From Halococcus salifodinae DSM 8989 (GTDB taxonomy: Archaea > Halobacteriota > Halobacteria > Halobacteriales > Halococcaceae), in assembly GCF_000336935.1 (NCBI RefSeq), contig NZ_AOME01000051.1:1-64000 (forward strand): 64,000 nucleotides of DNA, written 5' to 3'. The notes under the pieces were generated by a model. It was not told where the DNA came from. It worked only from the letters and a program-made list of their open reading frames with translations, and did no database searches. The position numbers and the translations under genes are program-made. Positions 28,282 through 36,281 of this stretch are shown piece after piece; position 1 is the stretch's first letter; every line of letters begins with the position of its first letter.

Positions 28282-28935
28282 ATGTACGAGGCCACCTTCC
28301 GGATCGAGGGCGATGGGGCCTACGCCGCCGCGACCGCTGGCACCGACGCCGCGGTCGAACTGTGGTGTAACGACCACTGTGATCTCCTCTATGTCACGAA
28401 GGACGCGACCGACGAGATCCTCGCACACGTCCGCGAGCGCGTCGGCGTGCAAGACCTCCTCCGACGGCCGGACGAGCTGATGATCGTCACCGGCGAGTGT
28501 CTCAAACGACGCGAGGGCGATCTGATCGAGTCGTATCTCGCCCGCCACGACTGCCTCCTGCTGCCGCCGCTGCGCTACGCCGGCGGCGCGAAATCCTGCC
28601 GGGTGCTCGCGCTCGATCCGGCCAACCTCACGGCGTGCTACCGCGACCTCATCGACGACGGGTTTTCCGTCTCGGTCGAGCAAAAGCGCGAGATCGAGAC
28701 GGTCACCCACGACGCGCCCCTGCTCACGCTCGATGGGGTCCTCCCCGATCTCTCGGCGCGCCAGCGCGAGACGTTCGAGGTCGCCTACGACCGCGGGTAC
28801 TACGAGATCCCCCGGGAAGTCACGACCACCGAGATCGCCGACGCAGTCGGGGTCGAGCGACGGACCGCTGAGGAACACCTCCGACGGGCGGAGAACAAGC
28901 TGGTCGCAGCGCTGATCGAGTACGTTCGGGCTTAG
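28282..28935 (+). CDS. HTH_10 (bacterio-opsin activator type) regulator
   Basis: 217 residues from ATG 28282, chosen because it lies at leaderless distance from a TATA element. The C-terminal 55 residues form the HTH_10 domain: LSARQRETFEVAYDRGYYEIPREVTT-type helix, then IADAVGVERRTAEEHLRRAE and NKLVAAL. The N-terminal 150 residues (YEATFRIEGDGAY opening) form the mixed alpha/beta sensing region found in haloarchaeal relatives. It lies between the transporter and the convergent YjiH-type gene of the hut locus and is a plausible local regulator of histidine catabolism. Confidence 0.85.
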   Translation: MYEATFRIEGDGAYAAATAGTDAAVELWCNDHCDLLYVTKDATDEILAHVRERVGVQDLLRRPDELMIVTGECLKRREGDLIESYLARHDCLLLPPLRYAGGAKSCRVLALDPANLTACYRDLIDDGFSVSVEQKREIETVTHDAPLLTLDGVLPDLSARQRETFEVAYDRGYYEIPREVTTTEIADAVGVERRTAEEHLRRAENKLVAALIEYVRA

Positions 28936-30362
28936 AGCAGTCCGAGCGCGGCGACGAGGTGGGTCATCCCAGCGATCAGCGGCACGAGGATGACCGTGCG
29001 CATGACGAACAGCGTCACGAGGTCGCGGAACCGAACCGGAACATCGCTGAACATGTCCATCGTCATCGGGCCGACGCTGGAGAAGAAGATGAGTTGGGAG
29101 ACAGCGAGCACGGCGATGAAGAACCGAGCCATCGGCGCGGCATCCTGAATCAGCAGGACCGGAACGTACATCTCGGTGATCCCCACGATGGTCGCCGGCG
29201 CGACGGTCTCGGCGTTCGGCAGCCCGAGCAGTTCGATCACGGGCACGAGCGGCGCACCGAGGATATCGAACGTCGGGGTGTACGCCGAGAGGAGCACCGC
29301 CGCAAGACCGACCGCGAGGATCGTCCCGAGAATGAGGCTCGTGAGCTTCAGCCCGTCGACGAACCCGCGCCACGCCGCCTGCGCGAACGTCTCGCCCTCC
29401 TTTGCTTTCCCGACCGCCTCGCTCAGCGCGAACCGGAGATACTCCGGCGGAGAGCCGACGAACGGAACCTCGGGATCGGGTTCGGCAATGTATTCTTCCG
29501 GAACGGTGCTGATCGGCGGCACCCGGACGAGGATCGCGGCGCAGATCACGACACACACGAAGTACGCGAGGAAGATGACCGGGAACAGTGCGAGCATGTC
29601 GAGCGTGGCGGCGACAACGCCGACGAACCCGATGCTCACCGTCGAGAAGCAGGTCGAGATGATGAACACTTCCCGCTTGTTGTAGCCGCCGCGATCGAAG
29701 ACGTTCCGGGTGACGTAGAGGCCCACCGAGTACGACCCGACCCACGACGCGAGGCTGTCGAGCGCCGCTCTTCCAGGGAGTTTGAACAGCGGGTTCATCA
29801 CCGGCCTCGCGAGCGTGCCGACGAACTCCAGCCCGCCGAGCTCGACGAAGATCGTGATGAAGATCGCGCCGATCGGGATGATGACGCCGACGCTGTAGAT
29901 CAGCGTTCCCCACATGAAACCGCCCGTCGCCGGAGTGTGGAGCCAGTCGGGGCCGAGCTTGAAGAACATCACCGGCGCGAGCACCGCGCCGAGCACCCGG
30001 AGTGCCCAGAACGCGACCGAACTCTCGAAGTACGACAGGTCGGCGTCGAGCGATAGCGCATTCCGAGCGTCGAGTTCGGCGGCGGTCGTCAGCACGCCAC
30101 CGGCGACGATGATCGCCAGCGCGTACACCCCGACGGCGTCCGGAAACGAGGTGGTGATCGTGCTGACGACGATGTCGAACGGGACGGTGATCTCGCCCTG
30201 CCACGGCACCGGGACGAGGAAGAAGACCGCGCCGACGGCGAACGCGACGACGAACTTCGCTATCGGTCCAGTCTCGAACTCGTTGAGGTCGATCTCGTCG
30301 ATGTCGCGGGCCGACGGTGCGCCGTCGATGGCCCATGTCTGATCCTGTGATTCGGTACTCAT
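28932..30362 (-). CDS. YjiH-type membrane protein with gate (nucleoside-recognition) domains
   Basis: 476 residues from ATG 30362; the open frame upstream is non-coding in character and is excluded. About ten to eleven hydrophobic helices include GAVFFLVPVPW at the start and two gate-domain modules (around 90-250 and 330-470), for example SWVGSYSVGLYVTRNVFDRGGYNKRE and VGITEMYVPVLLIQDAAPMARFF. YjiH-family proteins lack a proven function; in haloarchaea I recall them beside hut genes, so a histidine or urocanate transporter is a reasonable guess. The stop overlaps the convergent regulator's end by four bases. Confidence 0.8.
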   Translation of the reverse strand: MSTESQDQTWAIDGAPSARDIDEIDLNEFETGPIAKFVVAFAVGAVFFLVPVPWQGEITVPFDIVVSTITTSFPDAVGVYALAIIVAGGVLTTAAELDARNALSLDADLSYFESSVAFWALRVLGAVLAPVMFFKLGPDWLHTPATGGFMWGTLIYSVGVIIPIGAIFITIFVELGGLEFVGTLARPVMNPLFKLPGRAALDSLASWVGSYSVGLYVTRNVFDRGGYNKREVFIISTCFSTVSIGFVGVVAATLDMLALFPVIFLAYFVCVVICAAILVRVPPISTVPEEYIAEPDPEVPFVGSPPEYLRFALSEAVGKAKEGETFAQAAWRGFVDGLKLTSLILGTILAVGLAAVLLSAYTPTFDILGAPLVPVIELLGLPNAETVAPATIVGITEMYVPVLLIQDAAPMARFFIAVLAVSQLIFFSSVGPMTMDMFSDVPVRFRDLVTLFVMRTVILVPLIAGMTHLVAALGLL

Positions 30363-30413
30363 AGACACAGAAAAGGAGCAGGGACACGTGACTCTACACC
30401 CACCACTTGCGGT

Positions 30414-30427
30414 ATCGTTTATACGAT
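30414..30427 (-). promoter_or_regulatory. TATA element inside an inverted repeat, YjiH-type gene
   Basis: ATCGTTTATACGAT: the arms ATCGT and ACGAT flank a TATA-like core read on the minus strand (GTATAAACG). It is about 55-60 bases before the start codon, so a short leader is implied. A protein bound to the palindrome would occlude TBP. Confidence 0.45.
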
Positions 30428-30453
30428 GATGGCCACAGCGGCGAGAACCGAGG

Positions 30454-30792
30454 TCAGTACACCGGTGGTGCGTAGACGTTGACCGTCCGAAGTTCCCTCT
30501 CGGCGTCGGTATCGTCGCTGTCACCTGCGCTGGTGTCGTTGCGTATCTCGTGAGTCTCGCCAGCCTCGATGCAAACGAGTGTTCCCGGTTCGAGACGGTG
30601 TTCTTCACCGCCGACGACGGCGGTCCCGGTTCCGTCGGCGACGTAGCACCACTGGTCGGCATCGGGGTGGCGATTCTCGGGACCGCCCGTGGACTGGCCC
30701 GGCGAGAGCACCATCGTTGCGGCCTGGGACCGATCGGTGCCGGCGACTATCTCGAAAAAGCCGTCGGCGTCGTCGGTCTCGACGATCTTCAT
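30454..30792 (-). CDS. Small cupin-domain protein
   Basis: 112 residues from ATG 30792. A single cupin barrel: RHPDADQWCYVADGTGTAVV (motif 1), HRLEPGTLVCIEAGETHEI (motif 2, with the usual G-x-x-x-x-P-x-G-x-x-H pattern). Metal ligands are reduced in motif 1 (one His). The substrate is unknown. Its ATG overlaps the stop of the upstream reductase (TAATG), so the two are co-transcribed and probably act in one pathway. Confidence 0.8.
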   Translation of the reverse strand: MKIVETDDADGFFEIVAGTDRSQAATMVLSPGQSTGGPENRHPDADQWCYVADGTGTAVVGGEEHRLEPGTLVCIEAGETHEIRNDTSAGDSDDTDAERELRTVNVYAPPVY

Positions 30793-31817
30793 TATTCGCT
30801 CGGCTCGGCGACCTTCACGACCTGCTTGCCGATGTTGTCGCCCTCGAACAGTCCGAGAAAGGCGTCGGGAGCGTTTTCGAACCCCTCGACGATCGATTCT
30901 CGGTGCTCGATGTCGCCGTTCGTCACCCACTCACGGAGTCGGTCGTTCGCGTGCTCGAATCTGGTCGCGTAGTCACCGACGAGAAAGCCCTCGACGCGGG
31001 CGCGCGGCGCGATGAGCTGTGGGAGTTTGCGCGGCCCGGTCGGAACGCCCTCGTCGTTGTAGAGCGCGATCTGGCCGCAGATCGCCACCCGCGCGTCGAC
31101 GTTCAACTGGGAGAACACCGCGTCCGAGATCGGGCCGCCGACGTTGTCGAAGTAAGCGTCGATGCCGTTCGGTGCGGCGTCGGCGAGCGCTGCGCGATAG
31201 TTCTCGGTCGTTTTGTAGTTGATCCCGGCGTCGAACCCGAGGTCGTCTTCGAGGTAGTCCACTTTCTCGTCGCTGCCCGCGAATCCGACGACGCGCGCGC
31301 CGGCGAGGCTTGCGATCTGGCCGACGGTCGAGCCGACTGCGCCCGCCGCCCCGGAGATCGCTACCGTGTCGCCGGGGTCAGGTTCGAGCACGTCGAGCGT
31401 GCCGAAGTACGCCGTCCGGCCGGGCATCCCGAGCACGCCGAGGTAGGCAGGCAGCGAAAGGTTTTGGAGCGAGGGATCGACGGGCGTGAGGTCATCGCCG
31501 TCGAGGAGGGAATGCTCGCTCCAGAACCCCTCGCCGAAGACGAACTCGCCGACGGACCACGCGTCATGCTCGGATTCGACGACTTCGCCGACGACGTGGC
31601 CCCCCATTCGATCGCCGACGTCCCACGGATCGGCGTACGAGTCACGGTCGCGCATCCGGCCGCGCATGTACGGGTCGACCGAGAGGTAGCACGTGCGGAC
31701 GAGCACCTCGCCGTGGCGTGGCTCCGGAACGTCGCCTTTTTCGAGTTCGAACGTGTCGCGATCGGGTTTCCCGTCGGGCCGCTTGCCCAGAACGAACTGG
31801 CGGCTGGTGTCTGTCAC
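30792..31817 (-). CDS. NADP-dependent medium-chain oxidoreductase (PTGR/LTB4DH type)
   Basis: 341 residues from GTG 31817; the upstream open frame overlaps the divergent lutC promoter and is excluded. Groes-like N-terminal domain (about 5-120; CYLSVDPYMRGRM), Rossmann domain with ISGAAGAVGSTVGQIA (about 155-170) and GFAGSDEKVDYL, DAYFDNVGG (about 235-243). The family lacks zinc and reduces alpha,beta-unsaturated carbonyls using NADPH. It is coupled to the cupin gene. Confidence 0.87.
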   Translation of the reverse strand: MTDTSRQFVLGKRPDGKPDRDTFELEKGDVPEPRHGEVLVRTCYLSVDPYMRGRMRDRDSYADPWDVGDRMGGHVVGEVVESEHDAWSVGEFVFGEGFWSEHSLLDGDDLTPVDPSLQNLSLPAYLGVLGMPGRTAYFGTLDVLEPDPGDTVAISGAAGAVGSTVGQIASLAGARVVGFAGSDEKVDYLEDDLGFDAGINYKTTENYRAALADAAPNGIDAYFDNVGGPISDAVFSQLNVDARVAICGQIALYNDEGVPTGPRKLPQLIAPRARVEGFLVGDYATRFEHANDRLREWVTNGDIEHRESIVEGFENAPDAFLGLFEGDNIGKQVVKVAEPSE

Positions 31818-31957
31818 AGCCGGTTCGTCGGCCCGTGATCGGACGAATCTTCGGGTATCGGCAGTCGCTCGATGAAACGGACACCGGCCCGAATCGTGCC
31901 GACCCGCCCGGCGTTCGGGGCAAAAGACGAATACCTCGGTGGATCGATCGTGATGGT

Positions 31958-32464
31958 ATGGCAACCGAGACGGTCGCGACGTTCGAGTCATCGCTCGACG
32001 AGCTGGGGGTCGGGATGACGCGCACCGACCCGGAGGGGTTCGACGACGCGCTCGCGGCGATCATCGACGAGCCGGCGGTCGGCGTGCCGCTCCGGATCGA
32101 CGGCGTTTCGCTCGACGACGTGCCAGTCACCGTTGATCCGACGACCGCTCAACTCGAATCGGCGCGGACGGGCGTGACGCCGGTCGGGACGGCGGTCGCG
32201 ACCTACGGCACGCTCGCGATCGAGTCCTCGGCGGCGGGTGACGAGCCGGTGAGTCTCTTTCCCGAGTGCCACGTCGCGGTCGTGCGCGAGGTGGACGTCG
32301 TGTGGGGACTCGACGAGGCGTTCGCACGGCTCGACGAGGAGTTCGACGCCGGCCGCGACAGCGTGGTGTTCGCGACGGGCGCAAGCGCGACCGCCGACAT
32401 GGGCGAGATGGTCGAGGGCGTCCACGGCCCGACCGCGGTTCACGTCGTGGTGATCGAGTCGTGA
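31958..32464 (+). CDS. lutC: Lactate utilisation protein C (LUD domain)
   Basis: 168 residues from ATG 31958. The LUD-domain fold is visible: VTPVGTAVATYGTLAIESS and LFPECHVAVVREVDVV, with DSVVFATGASATADMGEMV and a C-terminal GPTAVHVVVIES-like strand (family usually EGPRxxHVVLV). With LutA and LutB it forms the iron-sulfur L-lactate dehydrogenase that feeds electrons to quinone. The stop overlaps the GTG of the next gene (GTGA), so they form one operon. Confidence 0.88.
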   Translation: MATETVATFESSLDELGVGMTRTDPEGFDDALAAIIDEPAVGVPLRIDGVSLDDVPVTVDPTTAQLESARTGVTPVGTAVATYGTLAIESSAAGDEPVSLFPECHVAVVREVDVVWGLDEAFARLDEEFDAGRDSVVFATGASATADMGEMVEGVHGPTAVHVVVIES

Positions 32465-34737
32465 GCGCCGAAACGCGCCGAGAGAAGGCGGCACAGATCC
32501 GCCAGCTTCTCGACACCGAAGGCGAGAACGTCCACGCGGACGCGACACACATCAACGAGGCGCGCTACGACGCCACCGAGTCGTTCGGAGAGTACGAGGA
32601 CCTCCGAACGGAGGCCCGCGAGATCAAGGAGGATGCGATCGAGCGACTGCCCGAGCTGATCGGTCGGGTCACCGACGCCGTCGAGGCGAACGGCGGACAG
32701 GTCTATCTCGCCGACGACGCCGCGGACGCGAACCAGTATATCGAGGAGGTGGTCGGCGACGCCGACTCGCTCGTGAAATCGAAGTCGATGACGACCGAGG
32801 AGATCGACGTCAACGACTCCCTCGAAGCGGCGGGCGTCGACGTTCACGAGACCGACCTCGGCGAGTGGGTGCTCCAGGTCGCCGACGAGTCGCCCTCGCA
32901 CATCGTCGGGCCGGCGATGCACAAGTCACGCGAGGAGATCGCCGCACTGTTCAACGAGCGGTTCGATCCCGACGAGCCGTTCGAGACCGCCGAGGAGCTC
33001 ACCGCGTTCGCGCGGGACTGGCTCGGCGAGCGCATCCAGGACGCCGATGTGGGAATGACCGGCGCGAACTTCGTGCTCGCGGAGTCGGGCTCGATCACGC
33101 TCGTGACCAACGAGGGCAACGCCCGGAAGTGTGCGGTCGCACCCGACACCCACGTCGCGGTCGCGGGCGTCGAGAAGCTCATCCCCTCGATCCGGGAGCT
33201 CCAACCGTTCGTCGAACTGATCGCGCGTGCGGCCACCGGCCAGTCGATCGCCCAGTACGTCACGACGCTCTCGCCGCCCGTCGAAACGCCGACGCTCGAC
33301 TTCGACGATCCCGACACGCCGCTGAGCGAGGCCGGGATCGGGGGCGGGAACGGTGGTGGCGGTAGCGACGACAACGACGACCGTGAGTTCCACCTCGTGC
33401 TGCTCGACAACGGCCGGTCGGCGATGCGCGAGGACGACCAACTCCGCGAAACGCTCTACTGCATCCGGTGTGGCGCGTGCGCGAACTCGTGTGCCAACTT
33501 CCAGCACGTCGGCGGCCACGCCTTCGGCGGCGAGACCTACACTGGGGGGATTGCGACCGGCTGGGAGGCTGGGGTCCATAGTCAAGACAGCGCCGCCGAG
33601 TTCAACGACCTCTGTACCGGCTGCTCGCGCTGTGTGAACGCCTGCCCCGTGAAGATCGACATCCCGTGGATCAACGAGGTGGTGCGCGATCGGATCAATC
33701 GCGGGGTGGGTGACGCCAGCGATGCGAGCGACACCCCCGAGTTCGACTTCCTCGTCGAGGGGTTGACGCCCGACGAGGAGCCTGGTGGACTCACTCCCCG
33801 AAAGCGCTTCTTCGGGAACTTCTCGACGCTCGCGAAGCTCGGGAGCGCCACCGCACCAGTGTCGAACTGGCTCGCGGGCACGGGGCCGAGCCGCGCGGTG
33901 CTGGAACGGTTCCTCGGGATCGATCGCCGACGTGACCTCCCGAAATTCGAGCGCGAAACCCTCGTCGAGTGGTTCGACGCGCGGGGCGGGTCGCGCGTTT
34001 CGGCGGCCGACGCGGACCGCGAGGCGGTGCTGTACCCCGACGTCTACACCAACCACGTCCACACCGAGCGTGGGAAGGCCGCCGTCCGAGTGCTGGAGGC
34101 GCTCGGCGTCGCGGTGCGCGTCCCGGAAGTCGCGTCGAGCGGGCGCGCACCGCTCTCCCAGGGGATGCTCGCCACCGCCGAGCGCCACGCCCACGACGCC
34201 TACGCCGATCTCGCCGAACACATCGATGCGGACCGCGACGTGGTGGTGATCGAACCCTCCGATCTCGCGATGTTCGCCGGCGAGTACGAGAAGTTCCTGC
34301 CAGAGAAATCGGCCGAGCGGCTGGCCGAGAGCAGTTACGAGGTGATCGAGTACGCCTACGGCCTGCTCGAAAACGGGGCCGAGCGCGCGGCGCTGCGGCC
34401 AGGCGACGGCGAGCGAGTTGCCTACCACAGCCACTGCCAGCAGCGCACCCTCGGACTCGAAGCCCACAGCGTGGCCGTGCTTGAAGACTGTGGCTACGAC
34501 GTGCTCACCTCCGAAACCGAGTGCTGCGGGATGGCGGGCTCCTTTGGGTACAAACAGGAATACTACGAACTGAGCAGGGATGTCGGCAGCGACCTCGAAG
34601 CCCAGTTCACGACCGACGACGCGCGCGACCGCACAGTCGTCGCGAGCGGCACGTCGTGCTGTGAGCAGTTGGATGCGCTGCTGGAGCGCCCGAGTCGACA
34701 TCCGGTGCAGCTCCTCGATCCGACGCGAGACAGGTAG
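32461..34737 (+). CDS. lutB/lutA: LutB-LutA fusion, L-lactate dehydrogenase iron-sulfur subunit
   Basis: 758 residues from GTG 32461. N-terminal LUD domain (about 60-300; GMTGANFVLAESGSITLVTN), a Gly/Asn/Asp linker, two 4Fe-4S motifs LYCIRCGACANSC (about 332) and LCTGCSRCVNACPVK (about 383), then LutA-like CCG domains with HSHCQQRTLG (about 655) and ETECCGMAGSFGY (about 686). In bacteria LutA and LutB are separate proteins; here one chain supplies both. It oxidises L-lactate to pyruvate together with LutC at the membrane. Confidence 0.9.
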   Translation: MSAETRREKAAQIRQLLDTEGENVHADATHINEARYDATESFGEYEDLRTEAREIKEDAIERLPELIGRVTDAVEANGGQVYLADDAADANQYIEEVVGDADSLVKSKSMTTEEIDVNDSLEAAGVDVHETDLGEWVLQVADESPSHIVGPAMHKSREEIAALFNERFDPDEPFETAEELTAFARDWLGERIQDADVGMTGANFVLAESGSITLVTNEGNARKCAVAPDTHVAVAGVEKLIPSIRELQPFVELIARAATGQSIAQYVTTLSPPVETPTLDFDDPDTPLSEAGIGGGNGGGGSDDNDDREFHLVLLDNGRSAMREDDQLRETLYCIRCGACANSCANFQHVGGHAFGGETYTGGIATGWEAGVHSQDSAAEFNDLCTGCSRCVNACPVKIDIPWINEVVRDRINRGVGDASDASDTPEFDFLVEGLTPDEEPGGLTPRKRFFGNFSTLAKLGSATAPVSNWLAGTGPSRAVLERFLGIDRRRDLPKFERETLVEWFDARGGSRVSAADADREAVLYPDVYTNHVHTERGKAAVRVLEALGVAVRVPEVASSGRAPLSQGMLATAERHAHDAYADLAEHIDADRDVVVIEPSDLAMFAGEYEKFLPEKSAERLAESSYEVIEYAYGLLENGAERAALRPGDGERVAYHSHCQQRTLGLEAHSVAVLEDCGYDVLTSETECCGMAGSFGYKQEYYELSRDVGSDLEAQFTTDDARDRTVVASGTSCCEQLDALLERPSRHPVQLLDPTRDR

Positions 34738-34756
34738 CTCGTCCGTTCGGGCCGCC

Positions 34757-35728
34757 TTACTCGCCAGCGCGCGCCGCGTCGATCCGTTCGTGGTGGTCGC
34801 TCGACAGCGAGATCTCGACCGCGCCGAGGTTCTCGTCGAGCTGGTCGACCGTGCGCGCGCCCACGATCGGGACACAGGTGAACTGCTCGCGCTCGATCAG
34901 CCATCGGAGCGCGACCTGGGCGGGCGTCGCGTCGATCTCGTCCGCGACTTCCCGCACGGCGTCGAGGACGTCCCAGCCGCGCTCGGAGACGTAGTAGTCG
35001 TCGAAGAACTCGTCGAAGCTCCCGCGGGAGCCGTCGGGCGATTTCACGCTGTCACCGTCACGCTCGTACTTGCCGGTGAGGAAACCACCCGCGAGCGGCG
35101 AGTACGGACAGACTGCGAGTTCCTGGTCGGCGCAAACTTCGAGGTAGTCGCTCACGTCCTCGTAGTAGGCGGCGTGGTAGAGCGGCTGAGTCACCTCGAA
35201 GCGTTCGAGATCTTCGACGTCGGATTTCCAGAGCGCCTTCGTGAGCTTCCAGGCGGCCATCGTGGACGCACCGAGGTGGTTGACCTTCCCCTCGCGGACG
35301 AGATCGTTCAGCGTGCGGAGGGTCTCCTCGACCGGCGTGTCGTCGTCGAAGCGGTGGATGTAGTAGAGATCGAGGTAGTCGGTTCCGAGCCGATCGAGGG
35401 TGCCCTCGATCTCGGCGCGGATGTTCTTCCGGCCGAGGTTTTCCGAAAAGCGACTCTCCTGGCTCCAGTACACCTTCGAGGCGAGGACGTACTCCTCACG
35501 AGATCGGTCGTCGAGCCACTCGCCGATCCAGCGTTCGGAGTCGCCGTCGCCGTAGCCATTGGCAGTGTCGATGAAGTTGATTCCGCGGTCGGCCGCGGCG
35601 TCGAGGAGCTCGTGAGCCTCCTCACGGTCGGTTTCGAGCACGTCGCCGGTCTGCTTGCCGAACCGCCACGTCCCGAGACAGAGCTTCGAGACCTTCGTTC
35701 CGGTGGAACCGAGGGAAGTGTATTCCAT
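34757..35728 (-). CDS. Aldo/keto reductase
   Basis: 323 residues, TIM-barrel AKR. The catalytic tetrad is visible in DTANGYGDG (Asp, Tyr), VLASKVYW (Lys) and YYIHRFDDDT (His); VCPYSPLAGGFLTGKY and the C-terminal VPIVGARTVDQLDENL match the NADPH-binding region. The substrate is unknown. It is convergent with the lut operon. Confidence 0.9.
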   Translation of the reverse strand: MEYTSLGSTGTKVSKLCLGTWRFGKQTGDVLETDREEAHELLDAAADRGINFIDTANGYGDGDSERWIGEWLDDRSREEYVLASKVYWSQESRFSENLGRKNIRAEIEGTLDRLGTDYLDLYYIHRFDDDTPVEETLRTLNDLVREGKVNHLGASTMAAWKLTKALWKSDVEDLERFEVTQPLYHAAYYEDVSDYLEVCADQELAVCPYSPLAGGFLTGKYERDGDSVKSPDGSRGSFDEFFDDYYVSERGWDVLDAVREVADEIDATPAQVALRWLIEREQFTCVPIVGARTVDQLDENLGAVEISLSSDHHERIDAARAGE

Positions 35729-35830
35729 GGCCGGTGGTCGGGGGTATTACACAAAGTCGTTCGGGATGCGGTGGTTCGGACGATCCGGGACCGGCGATTC
35801 AACGCCGCCGTGACATGCGGAGAGCGATCG

Positions 35831-36007
35831 CTACGCGTCGTCGAGGAGGTCGTCGAGTTCGTCCTCGTCGAGCAGCCCGACGAGGCTTTCACCCTCTTCG
35901 TAGCGCTCGTACTCATCGTCGCTCAGCCGGTCGCGGATCTCCTCGTCGGTGAGCTTGCCTTCGAGTTCCGAATCGAGGTCGTCGGGGTCGTACCCGGGAA
36001 CAGGCAT
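35831..36007 (-). CDS. Small very acidic protein, 58 residues
   Basis: Read on the minus strand from ATG 36007 to TAG 35831-35833: MPVPGYDPDDLDSELEG at the N-terminus, KLTDEEIRDRLSDDEYERYE in the middle, GLLDEDELDDLLDDA at the end. More than a third of residues are Asp or Glu, with a helical heptad feel. Coding is supported by acidic composition and strong third-position G/C bias. No family is recognised with confidence. It lies 102 bases upstream of, and in the same direction as, the aldo/keto reductase, so co-transcription is possible. Confidence 0.6.
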   Translation of the reverse strand: MPVPGYDPDDLDSELEGKLTDEEIRDRLSDDEYERYEEGESLVGLLDEDELDDLLDDA

Positions 36008-36250
36008 ACCGGTCGTTCGTCCTACTGGGTGATATACTGTCGGGCAGCGACGGTCGCCTCGTCGTGTCGGTCACGGGTGGGTTCTCGAAGCAGGCGCTTC
36101 GGAGGACGGTCGGTGGAGCGTCAGGCTTCACGACCACCTGACGGAACATCTCTCCGCTGCACCCCGCATCTCCAGTAAACGGCCCGCTAATGCGTTCTTC
36201 GTCGGATGGACTGTCCGGAGCCGCTTTTTGGCCCGCCGAAAAACCGAAAC

Positions 36251-36262
36251 GGCTTTATTGTT
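36251..36262 (+). promoter_or_regulatory. TATA region of the iron-uptake cluster
   Basis: CGGCTTTATTGT is about 27 bases before ATG 36282. With the operator that follows directly it defines a leaderless, iron-regulated promoter. Confidence 0.5.
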
Positions 36263-36263
36263 T

Positions 36264-36277
36264 TAGGCAGGCCTAAT
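36264..36277. promoter_or_regulatory. Iron box, perfect DtxR/SirR-type palindrome
   Basis: TTAGGCAGGCCTAA is a perfect inverted repeat (TTAGGC-AG-GCCTAA), matching the TTAGG-N4-CCTAA pattern of DtxR/IdeR/SirR-family metal repressors, including the haloarchaeal type. It sits between the TATA element and ATG 36282, where a bound repressor would block initiation when iron is plentiful. Confidence 0.82.
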
Positions 36278-36281
36278 TCAC

